Part shown: positions 24,091 to 49,829 of the stretch, piece after piece | Layout: each line of letters starts with the position of its first letter | Position numbering within the stretch: position 1 is the stretch's first letter | Position numbers and translations under genes: made by a program | NCBI GenBank assembly: GCA_009667805.1 | Contig: CM019067.1 | Location: 242,951,721-243,015,720, forward strand | Reading direction: 5' to 3' | DNA: 64,000 nt | From: Leptobrachium leishanense | Lineage: Eukaryota; Chordata; Amphibia; Anura; Megophryidae | The notes under the pieces: generated by a model | The model's database searches: none | Seen by the model: the letters and a program-made list of their open reading frames with translations, nothing else | Told to the model about the DNA's origin: nothing

Positions 24091-26073
24091 CAAGAGGCTT
24101 CCAATACTGACACAATTAATTTGTTCTTCGTAAAAATGCTTCGATAATCACGGTTACATTTAACTTTGAACTTTCATCTATGTTAATTTGATTTACTATT
24201 TTATTTATTTTACTGTACTGTAGTTTATATATTACAAAAATAGTTTTGCCTGGAAGGAAAATATAATTAAAAGGGTTAGCCCTTGTATATATAATATCAG
24301 CACAAAAGCAGTCAAATGTATAGATAATATCTTAGTATATTTTGGTATAATAAGGATATTTAAAAAACCAGATACCAATAGCAACAAAAATCAGATGTTA
24401 ATAGGAGCATCTTATAATTATTATTAACCTGTTAATGATTGATAATAATTGCTTCCTGTCTTCATAACCTTGGTTGCTATAGACTTTATCACAGCACAGA
24501 TCCTGCCATGGGAAGTCCTAAACAACTAGCCCTGCAGTTTATTCAGACACACTATCGTTACGTGGCTATAGCATTTCTTTTTAATATCAGATTATTAAGG
24601 ACTTGCCTTTTTTAGTAGAAATATTCCATTGTTGGTCCCAAATTCATAAGATTTAATACACATTAATATATTCTACAGGTGTGCATAATGAATGAGAGAT
24701 TGCTGTATAAGGGTATATTACCTGACATTGTAAACGTTGACTGCTAGGTGTACTAACAGTATAAACTGTATAAACATTATACAACAGATTTAGATTGAAG
24801 TACGGGTATTGCAGAAAAGGAGCCCAAAACAAACACAGGAGAAAAAGATCTCATAAAACAGTCATGTTGGACTTATTTTGCATTGTATAGATTTTTTTGT
24901 ATCTTTAAAAATGGATCCACGTGCATATTATTTTTTATATATAATACATTTAACTTAAAAACTGAAATTAAGGGTTCTGCGGCATGTAAGAAAAATGTTT
25001 ACGCTTCACCATGAACACAGAAAACACTCAATAATTATGCATTTTTTTCCCAGTTACTTACTAATTTCTTCCATGTGTAATAGAGTAATTTAGACAAACC
25101 TACACAGATACCACAATTTTTATAACATTAAATAATATTTTCTTCGTACTTATGTATAGGTTTCTACAATGGAACACTGTTTTTACATGTTTGAATGTTA
25201 AGCAGGACGTCTCGCCTTCAACAATTATTGCACAATATTTCTATTTAAAAAGCTTTTTTAATTTTTATCTTTTTAATAATTGCATTTAATTTTTTTTTTA
25301 TGTTTTCTCATTGTTGACCATAATTATACAATCAGAATTATTTTGCTGCTGAAGTGCACTGTTACACTTTGGAGATAGTCTTACTAAAGGGTTAATTATG
25401 TTATTTAAACCTGTATTTGTTGTCGGAAAATAAAGAGATAATGGACATGTTTCTCTGCTGCATTGATGACATTGCTCCACCTAGTGGCTTCAGTGGAGTA
25501 TTTCTACTACTTTAATGAATTGCTTGACTCGCTAGAGCCTGGCAAATGTTTCTTTCCTCTTTGCTCCAAAACCAAATTCTAAAGAATATATTCATGAAAA
25601 AGCGACATGGAATAAATTAGTCATTAACTTAATTAATATGTGCCAGGAAAAACAGCACTATAGTATTATTATACATAAGACCTTTTTTTTGTTTTGTTTA
25701 CTGTTTACTGTATAGTGAAAAGAATGTATCAGCTCAATTTTGATAGTAAACATATGTCTTTATCATAATCTGCCCGTTGAAAAATTACTTAATCTAGACT
25801 TGTCGTTCAATAATCACCCCGACAAATATAATAATGATAATTATTATTTATAATAATTTGATTTTTTTTTCATTATTACTAACTGTAATAGAAGTAGTAA
25901 AATAAATTGTCATATTGATTTTTTTCCTCAAATCAGGGATATCTTGTGGATAACACATACCTTTTCTGATTCTCTTGGATACAAAGACAAACACAAATTC
26001 TTACCACTAAGAAATTAGGGAACAGGAACAATAGTAGAGATCAAGACCAAAATAAAAATAAATGATGGCCGTT

Positions 26074-26074
<1 letters not shown>

Positions 26075-26121
<47 letters not shown>
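26075..26121. repeat. (TA)n microsatellite
   Basis: About 36 bases of uninterrupted TA followed by imperfect ACACATATAC. Confidence 0.9.
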
Positions 26122-26139
26122 TCTTGTAAAAAGTCTTGT

Positions 26140-27003
26140 AAAAAGTGAGCCGATCTGGCTGCCGAAAGTAACCGAACACTGAAATTCAGCGTACGGTTGC
26201 CTTTCCTGGCCATTCTGCTATTCTGAGAGGAGGCAGTTCGCCAAATCTTGGCGAATTGCCTGCACATATGATGCCTGTTCGAGGGCAGTGAAATCCCCAT
26301 AGAGAAGCAATGCTTTGTCTATTAAAGAGAACACAAAACAGCAGTGAAAGGTTGCCGAAATGCCCCGCTGTTCGGTGGTTTCATTCGACAGATTTATTCA
26401 GGCGAATCCCATAGGCTTCAATTAATGCAATATCTAATAAACCGTTTATTATTATTATATTCTGCAGTAAAATGTCTCTTTATTTATAGATTTTTTAGGA
26501 TCTTTTAGGCATTTCTTTTTGTTTTGCAAACTTTTTTCTGTTTTTTTAAAGTGTTTTTTCTTTTTTCTGTAACTGCCCTTTTTATTATTTTATTGGACCT
26601 TATATGTAAATTTCAGACATTGTCGTTCAGTATTTTTTTTGCAAACAGTGTTTAAATTTTCAAACTTTCAAGCGTACTGGGTTTTTTTTTCAACTCGTTC
26701 GTCTGCATGTCGGGTTTTTCCGGCGGCTGTGATCAGCGGCTACTCAGATTTTTCCGGCGTGTTCGGCGGAGTTAATCCAACTGTTTCTGCAGGTATAGTG
26801 AGTGTTTGGTGAGTGTTCGGCGGGTTTTGCAGTGAGTGTTCGGCGTGTTTGCAGCGGGTTTTCCCTGCACTACGGGGGCCCTGCGGTGCTTGCTGGATAC
26901 ACCAAAGGGTCGGCGAAATAGGATCGCCGAAACGCCCCGAAGTGCAGGGAACGAAAAGTCACTGAACGCACGGTGACTTTTCGATTCTTTTTGTATAACC
27001 CTG
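26140..27003. mobile_element. GGGTTAT-ended DNA element with GTGACTTTTCG hairpin, copy 1
   Basis: The right end has CGAAAAGTCAC (26952-26962) inverted as GTGACTTTTCG (26973-26983) and then TATAACCCTGA. The interior repeats GTGAGTGTTCGGCG motifs and TTTTCCCTGCACTACGGGGG, which match the reverse complement of 56835-57126. The left part (TGGCTGCCGAAAGTAACCGA) matches the start of 35287-35528. The left terminal repeat itself is missing. Confidence 0.55.
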
Positions 27004-27208
27004 ATAGTTAAAAGACTCCAGGAGTGCACGCCTTTTTATTGAGTTTTGTACCCTCTGCGACCGGAGCAATTAGAAGCAGATATACTGGCAGTGTGTCCCC
27101 TGGTGAATCTTGGTATACATATTTATATTCTGCTAACAGAACGTTGTATTATCTGTTGCATCCTCATTAGAATTGGTAATAATTGTAACCTTACCAATCA
27201 CCTGTTCT

Positions 27209-27622
27209 GTTACCAAGAAAGGCTTAATGATCTTAACATGTACAGCTTGGAAAAAAGACGAGACAGAGGAGATATGATAGAAACATTTAAATACGTAAAG
27301 GGAATCCACAAGGTAGAGGAAGGGAGTATATTTAAAAGGAAACAAAATAGCAAAACAAGAGGACATAGTCTTAGATTAGAGGGGCAAAGGTTTAAAAGTA
27401 ACATCAGGAAGCATTATTTTACTGAGCGGGTGGTGGATACATGGAACAGTCTTCCAGTTGAAGAGGCCAAAACAGTAATTGAATTTAAGCAGGCATGGGA
27501 TAGGCATAAGGCTATCCTAAACAAAAGATAAATCCAGGTAAAGTATCCATGTAATTGGGCAGACTAGATGGGCCGAAAGGTTCTTATCTGCCGACATTTT
27601 TCTATGTTTCTATGTTTCTATG
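27209..27622 (+). mobile_element. CR1 LINE, 5'-truncated 3' fragment (same family as copy 1)
   Basis: It encodes the last about 105 residues of ORF2 (AILNKR then stop at 27531), then the 3' UTR ending in TTCTATG repeats at 27601-27622. Compared with the other copies it has an in-frame 6-base loss (PVEEAK instead of PVEVVEAK). Strongly 5'-truncated, as usual for LINE insertions. Confidence 0.85.
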
Positions 27623-28589
27623 CTCCATCGGTCATTAAAGCAGAGCATTCCTACGGCTTACGTTCTACTAATTTACACTCCAGAACTAAACATGTTGCGC
27701 CACTCAGTTAACTCACCTAGAAGCAGAGTCCAGAGTTTAGATAATAGAAAGCATTAAACTAATGTCATTTAATAGACGTACTGTTGAGTGCCGCATTTCG
27801 AAGCCCATATCTGCTGAAAATGGTTAACAGACGCGAAGTCCCTTTAGGCCTCGTTCAAATGTCATCAGCTCTAATTACTGCCTGCTCCGCTCTTGCCTCT
27901 TAAGGAAAACATGGTTAAGGTTCCTTGTCTGTGCAGCTCACGCTGTCATTTTACCAGACCCAGAGCTGCTGAAATTGTTACAGAGATTATTCCCTGTAGC
28001 ATTCTAGATTTAACACCAACTGCCAACCCTGACCTACACATTATACATACATTTACTCTGCAGCGATTTAGCTTATGTTATTGTGCAGAGTCACATCATT
28101 TAGTAAATTAACCACAAACTTGCACGGAAAGCCAGAATTAATACATTCAGGAGCGGCAGTAGAGATCTATGCAATACATTATTGCATTGTATTACTGGGA
28201 TCTTTACAACAACATGGTTTTGGCCATTAATGTTGTATATTATTTTTATTATGTTTTGTAATTATATGTCCTGCATAAGGGCTCAAAATTTCCACTTGTC
28301 TGCTCGCATTTGGCGAGTGGAAATTAAGTGAGGGCGAGTGGGGATGCCCACGCAGGCAGTGCGATAAATTATTTTGTGCTGCCTGCGCTGCGTATTCCTG
28401 TGGCACCTGTGTGTTTTGTTAGGCACGGCCTCCGGCTGGAGAATCCAAGATGGTGGCCAGCTGGCGGCCCCCTCTGATGATGTCAGAGAGAGCGCGCCGG
28501 ACGCTTGCCGCCCATGCCTGCCCAGTGACAGAGACGAGCTGGGTCAGGGAAGCCAGCTGCTTCCTGCATCTGTCGCAGGCAGGTGGGTG

Positions 28590-28695
28590 GAAAGGAGATT
28601 TTTTGCCTTCTTTTGGATCAACAGCAGTAGGTGATGTGTGAAAGGCTGAACCCGATGGACACATGTCCTTTTTCAGCCTATGTAACTATACATAA
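28590..28695 (+). repeat. CR1-like LINE 3' tail
   Basis: TTTTTTGCCTTCTTTTGGAT through GGCTGAACCCGATGGACACA to CAGCCTATGTAACTAT. It is closely similar to the 3' end of the LINE at 45935-47040. Confidence 0.7.
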
Positions 28696-29254
28696 TATAT
28701 GTAACCATATATGAGATATGGGCCAGACTGGCCTTTCTACTGGCTTCATTTTTGGGCAGCTGGGTTCGTCTCGGGATCCCAAAACTCCCGGGGCATCCAG
28801 AACCAGGGAGAAAGCAAGCTCATCTGGGAACTGTAAATGCCCGGCCTTGTCCCACCACACCTCCTCCCCGCCGGCCCAGTTCAGGTGCTTATGCTGCCCC
28901 TTGCTGAGACACCAAGGCAACAGGAAGCTGGGTTACAGCATCCCTGCTCTTGTGTGTCCTATATCCACTGCCAGCACCCATCTGCCCGGCGTTCCTTACG
29001 CTGGAAGGGAAGGACGCCCACCTACTCAAGCCACACTACTCTCCCATTGGTCAATTTACCCCTCAACCAATCCCTGCTGCCATCTGCGATTGGCTAATAT
29101 CAGGTCCCAGTCACTATACTGACACATGCCTCCTTGTCCAAACCTGCCTACCATATGCTTTTTTATTGATCAAACTTTATTAGGTACAAACCACAACACA
29201 AAATAACAATAGATACTGCATCAAAGCTTTGGAGAGAAAATGAGGTGCAGACAG

Positions 29255-29790
29255 TGCAGAAATGTATGTATACATGTATCTGGGGCCTGTGTCTGGGTAT
29301 ACATGTATCTGGGTCTGATGTCTGGGTATACATGTATCTGGGGTATGTGTCTAGGTATACATGTGTCTTGGGCCTGATGTCTGGGTATACATGTATCTGG
29401 GGTATGTGTCTAGGTATACATGTGTCTTGGACCTGATGTCTGGGTATACATGTATCTGGGGGCCTGTGTTTGGGTATACATTTACTTGGGGTCCGATGTC
29501 TGGGTAAACATGTATCTGGGGCCTGTGTCTGGGTATACATGTATCTGGGGTCTGATGTCTGGGTATACATGTATCTGGAGTCTGTGTCTGGGTAGACATG
29601 TATCTGGGGTTTGTGTCTAGGTATACATGTATCTGGGATCTGTGTCTGGATATACATGTATCTGGGGGCCTGTGTTTGGGTATACATGTACTTGGGGTCC
29701 GATGTCTGGGTATACATGTATCTGGGGTCTGATATATGGGTATACATGTATCTTGGGGTCTGATGTCTGGGTATTAATGTTGTTGTTATT
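29255..29790 (+). repeat. 30-bp minisatellite
   Basis: About 17 copies of a unit near GGTATACATGTATCTGGGGT plus CTGATGTCTG. Two variants (CTGATGTCTG and CCTGTGTCTG) alternate in places, giving a loose 59-60-bp higher-order period. Because the unit is a multiple of three, it yields long open frames on both strands that are not genes. Confidence 0.9.
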
Positions 29791-30166
29791 TATTTTTGTA
29801 ACTTTATTCTGAGTAAAACATTCACCAGTATCATTTCATAAGATAATTTAAGAGTGTGTGTTTAGGGGCAAAGTTAAGGTCAGGGCAGGGCTTAGCTGGG
29901 GAAACTCTTAAGGCCTGGCTAGTAGCTCGGGACTTGAAAGTTTGAGCCCTGTTCGACATCACAGTATATTTTTCAAATACATAAGCTTAATGAAGACCAA
30001 ACCATTTTATTAAAAAATTATATAGTCAAATATTTTCAATAAACAGAGTAAAACTCTTTAAAATCGTGTCTGCATAGTTTTTTGTATCAACTAAACCTGG
30101 TTTAATTGACCTTCCCTTTTATATGGTGATGGCAGTCACTGATAAGATTTTTATCCCTCCCTTTAG

Positions 30167-44184
<14,018 letters not shown>

Positions 44185-45795
44185 ATGGGAGGACAGCACA
44201 TAAACAATTCATTTTATATGTATGTAAATGTTCTAGCAAATTAATCCCATCTAAGAGGGATGCATTCAGAGTACATTCCATTTATGGAATAATGACTGAA
44301 CCCTAAAGTGTTGTAGGGAGAAATAGTCTTCCATTTCAGATTTGGATCAGTATTGTCTACATTCGTGTCTTTTTGTTTTGAATCCAAATGGGCCTGTATG
44401 CTTTTTTTGTGTAGACTTATAATGTATGTGCATGTTTGAAATAATGAGAAAAACGACTTCAGTTATGTTTAGTTGTTATGTTTAATCAATTAGACCAATG
44501 TTGTATAAATGTATTGCAATTATGATCGTAGGACAAATCAGAACATGGTTATCTTTTCTTTGAAGAGCGCCGTACAGAATTATCTGTATCGGTTTTTACT
44601 GCCAGATCTTTATTTTTCAGGTGTTATGTCAGAAAACGAAAAAAAGTAGCAATATGTGTGGACCGCATCGATTCACATCTAGTCGGCAGTCTTTTTCAAC
44701 AGTATTTTTAATGATTCTTTAAATACAAGTGTGCTCTTCTGGTATGGACGATGTGTTCCATATACCAAAAAAGATTAGATTTGTGTATTTTTTTTCACCT
44801 TGAAATGTGTTTCCACTTTTTAAACTGGCAATAAACAAGGAAAGATAGCCTTCCACAACGATAAATTATCTTCCTGAATGAGCTAAGAATAACCAGTATG
44901 AATCCAAAATTATGGTAATGCTCACATTTCCTGTAATGCTAAATAAATAAAAAGTTATTCTTTTCCTAGAAAGGGATTTATCCACTTTTTATCATTATTA
45001 TTTTTATTATCACTGTTACTAAGTGTACGACTCACTTTTATAGGGTTGAAAGGTACTTAATTAGAAATTGTTTCCCAAACATTATATTAGTCTTAATCAT
45101 GTCGTGAGATAATCCTTAAAATTAATAAAGGTACTTTTTTGCATTTATTATATTTTTTTCACTTTCTTGTAGTTTTAGTCTGTTTTTTTGTCGTCCTTTG
45201 TTAAATGTTACTTAATTTGCTACCCATTGCACAACAGTGTTTTCGTACATTCTTTAAATGTATGTGCCTTAATTTGTGTTAATACTTAAAATGGGGACCA
45301 AGAATAATTGCCAAAATGTAGCAATGCTACTCTCTAGTGCTTGAAAATCATCTGATAGCATGCCACTGTCACTAGTGTTTAATGTTTGTACACTATCATT
45401 ATCCATGTATGTTCCCTTATTTTAATGCCAGAATGGGTTTGTATTGCTCATCGAAGGAAAACAATGTAAAATATAATTACTTTTTATTTGTCATTTTTTT
45501 ACAAGATTTTTTTTATTGAAATGTGTATTCCTTTTTGTTTTATTTTGTAAATACCTTCATGTGCGTTAGAAATAGGATGATGTTATAGGCCTGTAAGTCT
45601 TAGCTCAATACACACATGCAGAATTTGTGGTTTAAATAGTTTTGAGCCATGAACCAGCCTGAAGGATCTGTAGCACTGCGTACAAATTAAATGTACATTT
45701 CGCTCTCAGAACCATTTAGCTTTTTTTTGTAACAAAAAAGAAAGACAAAAAAATATATTTCTTACATCAATAAAACAACTTTGTACTTAATTTTG
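44185..45795 (+). other. gli3: GLI3 3' untranslated region
   Basis: AT-rich noncoding sequence runs from the stop codon to a strong AATAAA at 45769-45774 and a GT-rich downstream stretch (TTTGGTTTGTCTTG). Weaker AATAAA sites occur near 44830, 44940 and 45123, so shorter alternative ends are possible. Repeats begin only after the last signal. The exact cleavage point is inferred. Confidence 0.75.
45769..45774 (+). promoter_or_regulatory. gli3: polyadenylation signal AATAAA of GLI3
   Basis: Canonical hexamer about 1.59 kb after the stop codon, followed within 20-40 bases by a T/GT-rich element. It is the last such signal before LINE sequence starts near 45935. Confidence 0.7.
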
Positions 45796-45934
45796 GTTTG
45801 TCTTGCCTCGTTTCTTATATTTTGATTTGTATATTTAATTGATGTATTTAGGGATATTGACATTTTACTCGTTTCTGAAAATTAATTAAAGGGATTAATT
45901 TACTACTTTATTTATTAACAACGTAATTCACGTT

Positions 45935-47040
45935 GTTGTGTTTAACACTATTCAATTTATTTATAAATGACCTTGAGATAGGCATTGAAAGTCATGTATC
46001 AGTGTTTGCAGATGACACAAAACTAGGAAAAGTAATACAATGTGAGCAGGATGTTACTTCGCTGCAGAGGGATTTAGATAGATTGGGGGACTGGGCACTT
46101 AAATGGCAGATGAATTATAATCTAGATAAATGCAAAGTTATGCATTTTGGAGTGAAGAACACACAAGTAATTTATACCCTAAATGGTACGGAGTTAGGGA
46201 AATCCAAGCAGGAGAAGGATTTGGGAATAATCATAGACTTCAAACTAAGTAACAATGTGCAATGTCAAACAGCAGCCGCCAAGGCCAGCAAAGTATTGGC
46301 ATGCATTAAAAGGGGAGTTCACTCACGGGATGAAAACATAATTTTGCCTCTGTATAAATCAATGGTCAGGCCGCACCTTGAATATGCTGTGCAATTTTGG
46401 GCACCGGTCTTAAAAAAAGATATTATAGCGCTAGAAAAGTGCAGAGACGGGCAACTAAATTAATAAGGGGAATGGAAGGGTTAAGTTATGAGGAAAGACT
46501 AACAAGCTTAAACCTGTTTAGTTTAGAGAAACGACGCCTTAGAGGGGATCTGATAACCTTATATAAATATATACGGGGCCATTATCAACCATTGTCTGAT
46601 AACCTATTCATTAACAGGACTATACATAGGACAAGGGGTCATCCATTTAGACTGGAAGAAAGAAAATTTAGCTTAAAGCATAGGAAGGGTTATTTTATGG
46701 TGAGAACAATAAAGCTGTGGAATTCTCTGCCTGTTGAGGTGGTTGGGTCAGAGTCTGTACAGACTTTTAAAAAAAACGACTGGATGACTTCCTGCAGACA
46801 CAGAATATTAAGGGTTATAATATTTAATATGTGGGTAAAAGCTTCTTGATCCAAGGAGAAATCTGACTGCCATTCTGGGGTCAAGAAGGAATTTTTTCCC
46901 AGTATGTTGCATATTGGCAAGCATTTCAGACTGGGTTTTTTGCCTTCTTTTGGATCAACAGCAGTAGGTTATGTGGGAGAGGCTGAACCCGATGGACGCA
47001 TGTCTTTTTTCAGCCTATATAACTATGTAAACTATGTATA
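45935..47040 (+). mobile_element. CR1-like LINE fragment (RT to 3' tail), different family
   Basis: It begins inside the reverse transcriptase (LFNLFINDLEIG, then VFADDTKLG) and runs through the C-terminal region (PLYKSMVRPHLEYAVQFW; RATKLIRGM; TRGHPFRLEERKF; KLWNSLPVEVV) to a 3' UTR with GGCTGAACCCGATGGACGCA. One-base indels in A-runs near 46435 and 46770 break the frame. It lies about 150 bp beyond the GLI3 polyadenylation signal, in the same orientation. Confidence 0.85.
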
Positions 47041-48216
47041 TCTATTTCATAATATAAACAAACAAAAATATTATCTCAAAGAGTAGCTCGATTTCTAGAG
47101 AATACAAAAAGTATATTCCCAAATACGCTATGGATTTATACACAATACTTACACATTAAATGAAATACTCTTGTCAGAGTTTGTGATTTTTCCACAACAT
47201 CCGCCATAGAAAATGTTTCATCCTATACATAACCTGAAGGAAGTATTCAACAGAATTTGGTAGCGCCACAAGTTATAATATACCACAAATTTTACTTGGG
47301 TCCGCCTATTCACCAAAGTGCCCTCTATCCAAACGTAAGCACACAAAATGGTTACAAATAAAAAGATTGGTGTGGTGCACTCCTTATATATACTGGTGAA
47401 TCACCTTCGCCATATGTCCATGTGGATGTTAATTATTACGCACCAAAAGTAGTAACACTGTGGATATCACCGTTTGTGAAAGATATATACCTTCCAATTG
47501 TTATGGGTGCTTTAATCCGGTGTACCGAAAAAGGAAAAACATATACATAACATAGCGCACCCTGTATGTACTGATGTATTTATAGCATGTGAGTATCAAT
47601 ATTTGACTCTCCAAGGATTACAGATGCCAGCGGAAAGTATAAATAAAAAAACTATTTATTAAAACATATAAGAACAACCGACTGAGGAAGCATAAAATGG
47701 GAGGACTCCTGCAGCGAAACGCGTCTCGGCGATGTTGGAGAGACTTTGGTGAAGGTTTTACATTGTTTTTTTATATGTTTTAATAAATTGTTTTTTTATA
47801 TATACTTTCCACTGGCATCTGTAATCCTTGGAGAGTCAGGAGTTACAACGCGCTATATATAGAGCCTGGACACGGCTCAATACCACGTGAGTGTGACCAG
47901 CTATTCACGATAAGTTAAAGGTGTAAAACATTTATGCACTATTGCCGTTACATATCTCCTTCGCTTAAGGATAATACCCATTGGGAGCCATCCATATTCA
48001 GCAATCTGTATATCGACAGAAGGAGGCTAAAGGGTGGCCAATAACGACCCACAAGCTGTACCTCCTGAGAGCCCAGTTTGGCTCAGACCCACGTGAGTTA
48101 AATATCGATACTCACATGCTATAACTACATCAGTACATACAGGGTGCGCTATGTTATGTATATGTTTTTTCCATTTCGGTACACCGGATTAAAGCACCCA
48201 TAACAATTGGAAGGTA

Positions 48217-49829
48217 CAGTTGTGTTCAAAATTATTCAACCCCCACTGAAATTGAGTGTTTTGGCCAGTTTGACATTGATTTTGATCATTCAGTCATCTT
48301 GCTTACAATTAAATCAAAGAGGCACGTGTAGGTCAGACAAATATAACATAACATTTATAATGAAATAACCACAAATGTCTTTTCTGTGCTCACATCATTA
48401 TCAGTTTTATTCAACCTCCAAGTGACATTCAATCTTAGTACTTAGTACAACATCCTTTTACAGTTATAACAGCTTTTAAACGTGAAGCATAGCTTGACAC
48501 AAGTGTCTTGCAGGGATCTACGGGTATCTTCGCCCATTCGTCATGGGCAAAAGCTTCCAGTTCAGTCACATTCTTAGGCTTGCGCACTGCAACTGCTTTC
48601 TTTAGGTCCCACCAGAGGTTCTCAATCGGATTTAAGTCAGGTGACTGCGATGGCCACTCCAAAATGTTCCAGCCTTTAATCTGCAACCATGCTCTAGTGG
48701 ACTTGGAGGTATGCTTGGGATCATTGTCCTGTTGAAAGGTCCAACGTCTCCCAAGCCTCAGGTTTGTGACGGACTGCATCACATTGTCATCCAATATCTC
48801 CTGGTACTGAAGAGAATTCATGGTACCTTGCACACGCTGAAGCTTCCCTGTACCTGCAGAAGCAAAACAGCCCCAAAGCATGATTGACCCCCCCGCCATG
48901 CTTCACAGTAGGCAAGGTGTTCTTCATAGGCCTTGTTCTTCCTCCTCCAAACATAGCGTTGATCCATGGGCCCAAACAGTTCTAATTTTGTTTCATCAGT
49001 CCACAGAACACTATCCCAAAACTTCTGTGGTTTGTCCACATGACTTTTGGCATACTGCAGTCGACTCTTCTTATTCTTTGGAGACAGCAAGAGGGTGCGC
49101 CTGGGAGTTCTGGCATGGAGGCCTTCATTACGCAGTGTGCACCGTATTGTCTGAGCTGAAACTTCAGTACCCACATCTGACAAATCTTTTCTCAGTTCCT
49201 CAGCAGTCACACGGGGACTTTTCTCCACTCTACGCTTCAGGTAGCGCACAGCAGTCGAAGTCAGCATCTTCTTTCTGCCACGACCAGGTAGCATTTCAAC
49301 AGTGCCCTTTGCCTTGAATTTGCGAATGATGCTTCCTATGGTCTCTCTTGGTATGTTTAACATCTTTGCAATCTTCTTATAGCCATTGCCCTTCCTGTGA
49401 AGAGTAATCACCTCTTCTCTTGTCTTCCTGGACCATTCTCTTGACTTCACCATGTTTGTAACCACACCAGTAAATGTCTAGAAGGAGCTGAGTATCACAG
49501 TCATTTTAAAGCTGCCTAATTGGTGCTTATTATGCTTTATTGCTGCTCCGTGACATCCACAGGTGTTTTCAATACCTGATTGAAAACACTTGAATGAACC
49601 TCTGTTCTTCAGAGTGGTAGTCTTTAAGGGGTTGAATAATTGTGTCAATGAAGAATTCACAAAAGAAACATTTACTACTGTATTACAAAACCAATTGATG
49701 TCATTTTAGTTGCATATGGTTCTTTAAAACGTCCTTGTAGGATTTCATTCTGAATACAATTACAAATGTACAATAAATTCACTAAAACCCTTTACAGCAT
49801 TGGGGGATGAATAATTTTGAACACAACTG
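48217..49829 (-). mobile_element. Tc1/mariner transposon, nearly complete
   Basis: The ends CAGTTGTGTTCAAAATTATT and its inverse AATAATTTTGAACACAACTG are flanked by TA on both sides (48215-48216, 49830-49831). The empty site is preserved in the other arm of the host palindrome as GGTATATATC, proving exact insertion at TA. Length is 1613 bp. Confidence 0.93.
48435..49453 (-). pseudogene. Tc1-type DD34E transposase, frameshifted
   Basis: The start is ATG at 49453-49451 (MVKSREWSRKTREEV), with paired helix-turn-helix domains typical of Tc1, including a GRGRKK hook. Catalytic residues are visible: the Asp in VLWTDETKLE, the Asp in TFQQDNDPKHTS, and the Glu in SPDLNPIENLWW. Comparison of the three frames shows a small deletion near 48928 (within the KAYEE...NTLPTVKHGG join) and a run of seven C at 48888-48894 that shifts frame again. 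The product would be about 340 residues if unbroken. The protein cannot be made from this copy. Confidence 0.88.

Larger units (their letters stand above)
28277..29951. mobile_element. hAT-like nonautonomous element containing a minisatellite
   Basis: The left end AAGGGCTCAAAATTTCC and the inverted right end (CAGGGCTCAAACTTTC) form matching termini. Flanking octamers TCCTGCAT and TTCGACAT agree at 5 of 8, compatible with an old 8-bp duplication. Inside are a CR1-like 3' tail (about 28590-28695) and the 30-bp minisatellite at 29255-29790. No transposase is present. Boundaries rest mainly on the termini. Confidence 0.55.
1..30166 (+). other. gli3: GLI3 intron (5' part of window)
   Basis: No segment encoding zinc finger 1 or more N-terminal GLI3 sequence was recognised here, and the exon at 30167 has a normal acceptor, so the whole stretch is read as one long intron. 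Repeats are annotated separately. Portions with no recognised repeat or gene are 595-2353, 2906-3967, 4769-6075, 10640-15339 (apart from the candidate regulatory stretch), 18190-19290, 19475-22460, 22550-24020 and 24095-26070. An upstream exon in a repeat-poor part cannot be fully excluded by eye. Confidence 0.75.

Noticed and set aside
29163..29747. 194-residue open frame with repeated YMYTQTSDPR-like units
   Set aside because: It is the translation of a 30-bp minisatellite; several frames on both strands are equally open, and no start context or homology is visible.
29255..29790. CRISPR-like array
   Set aside because: Units are contiguous with no unique spacers, in a vertebrate genome: a minisatellite.
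1..30166. GLI3 exon for zinc finger 1 and upstream
   Set aside because: I looked for the CHWxxC-type finger 1 coding sequence with splice sites and did not recognise one; it is probably upstream of the window.
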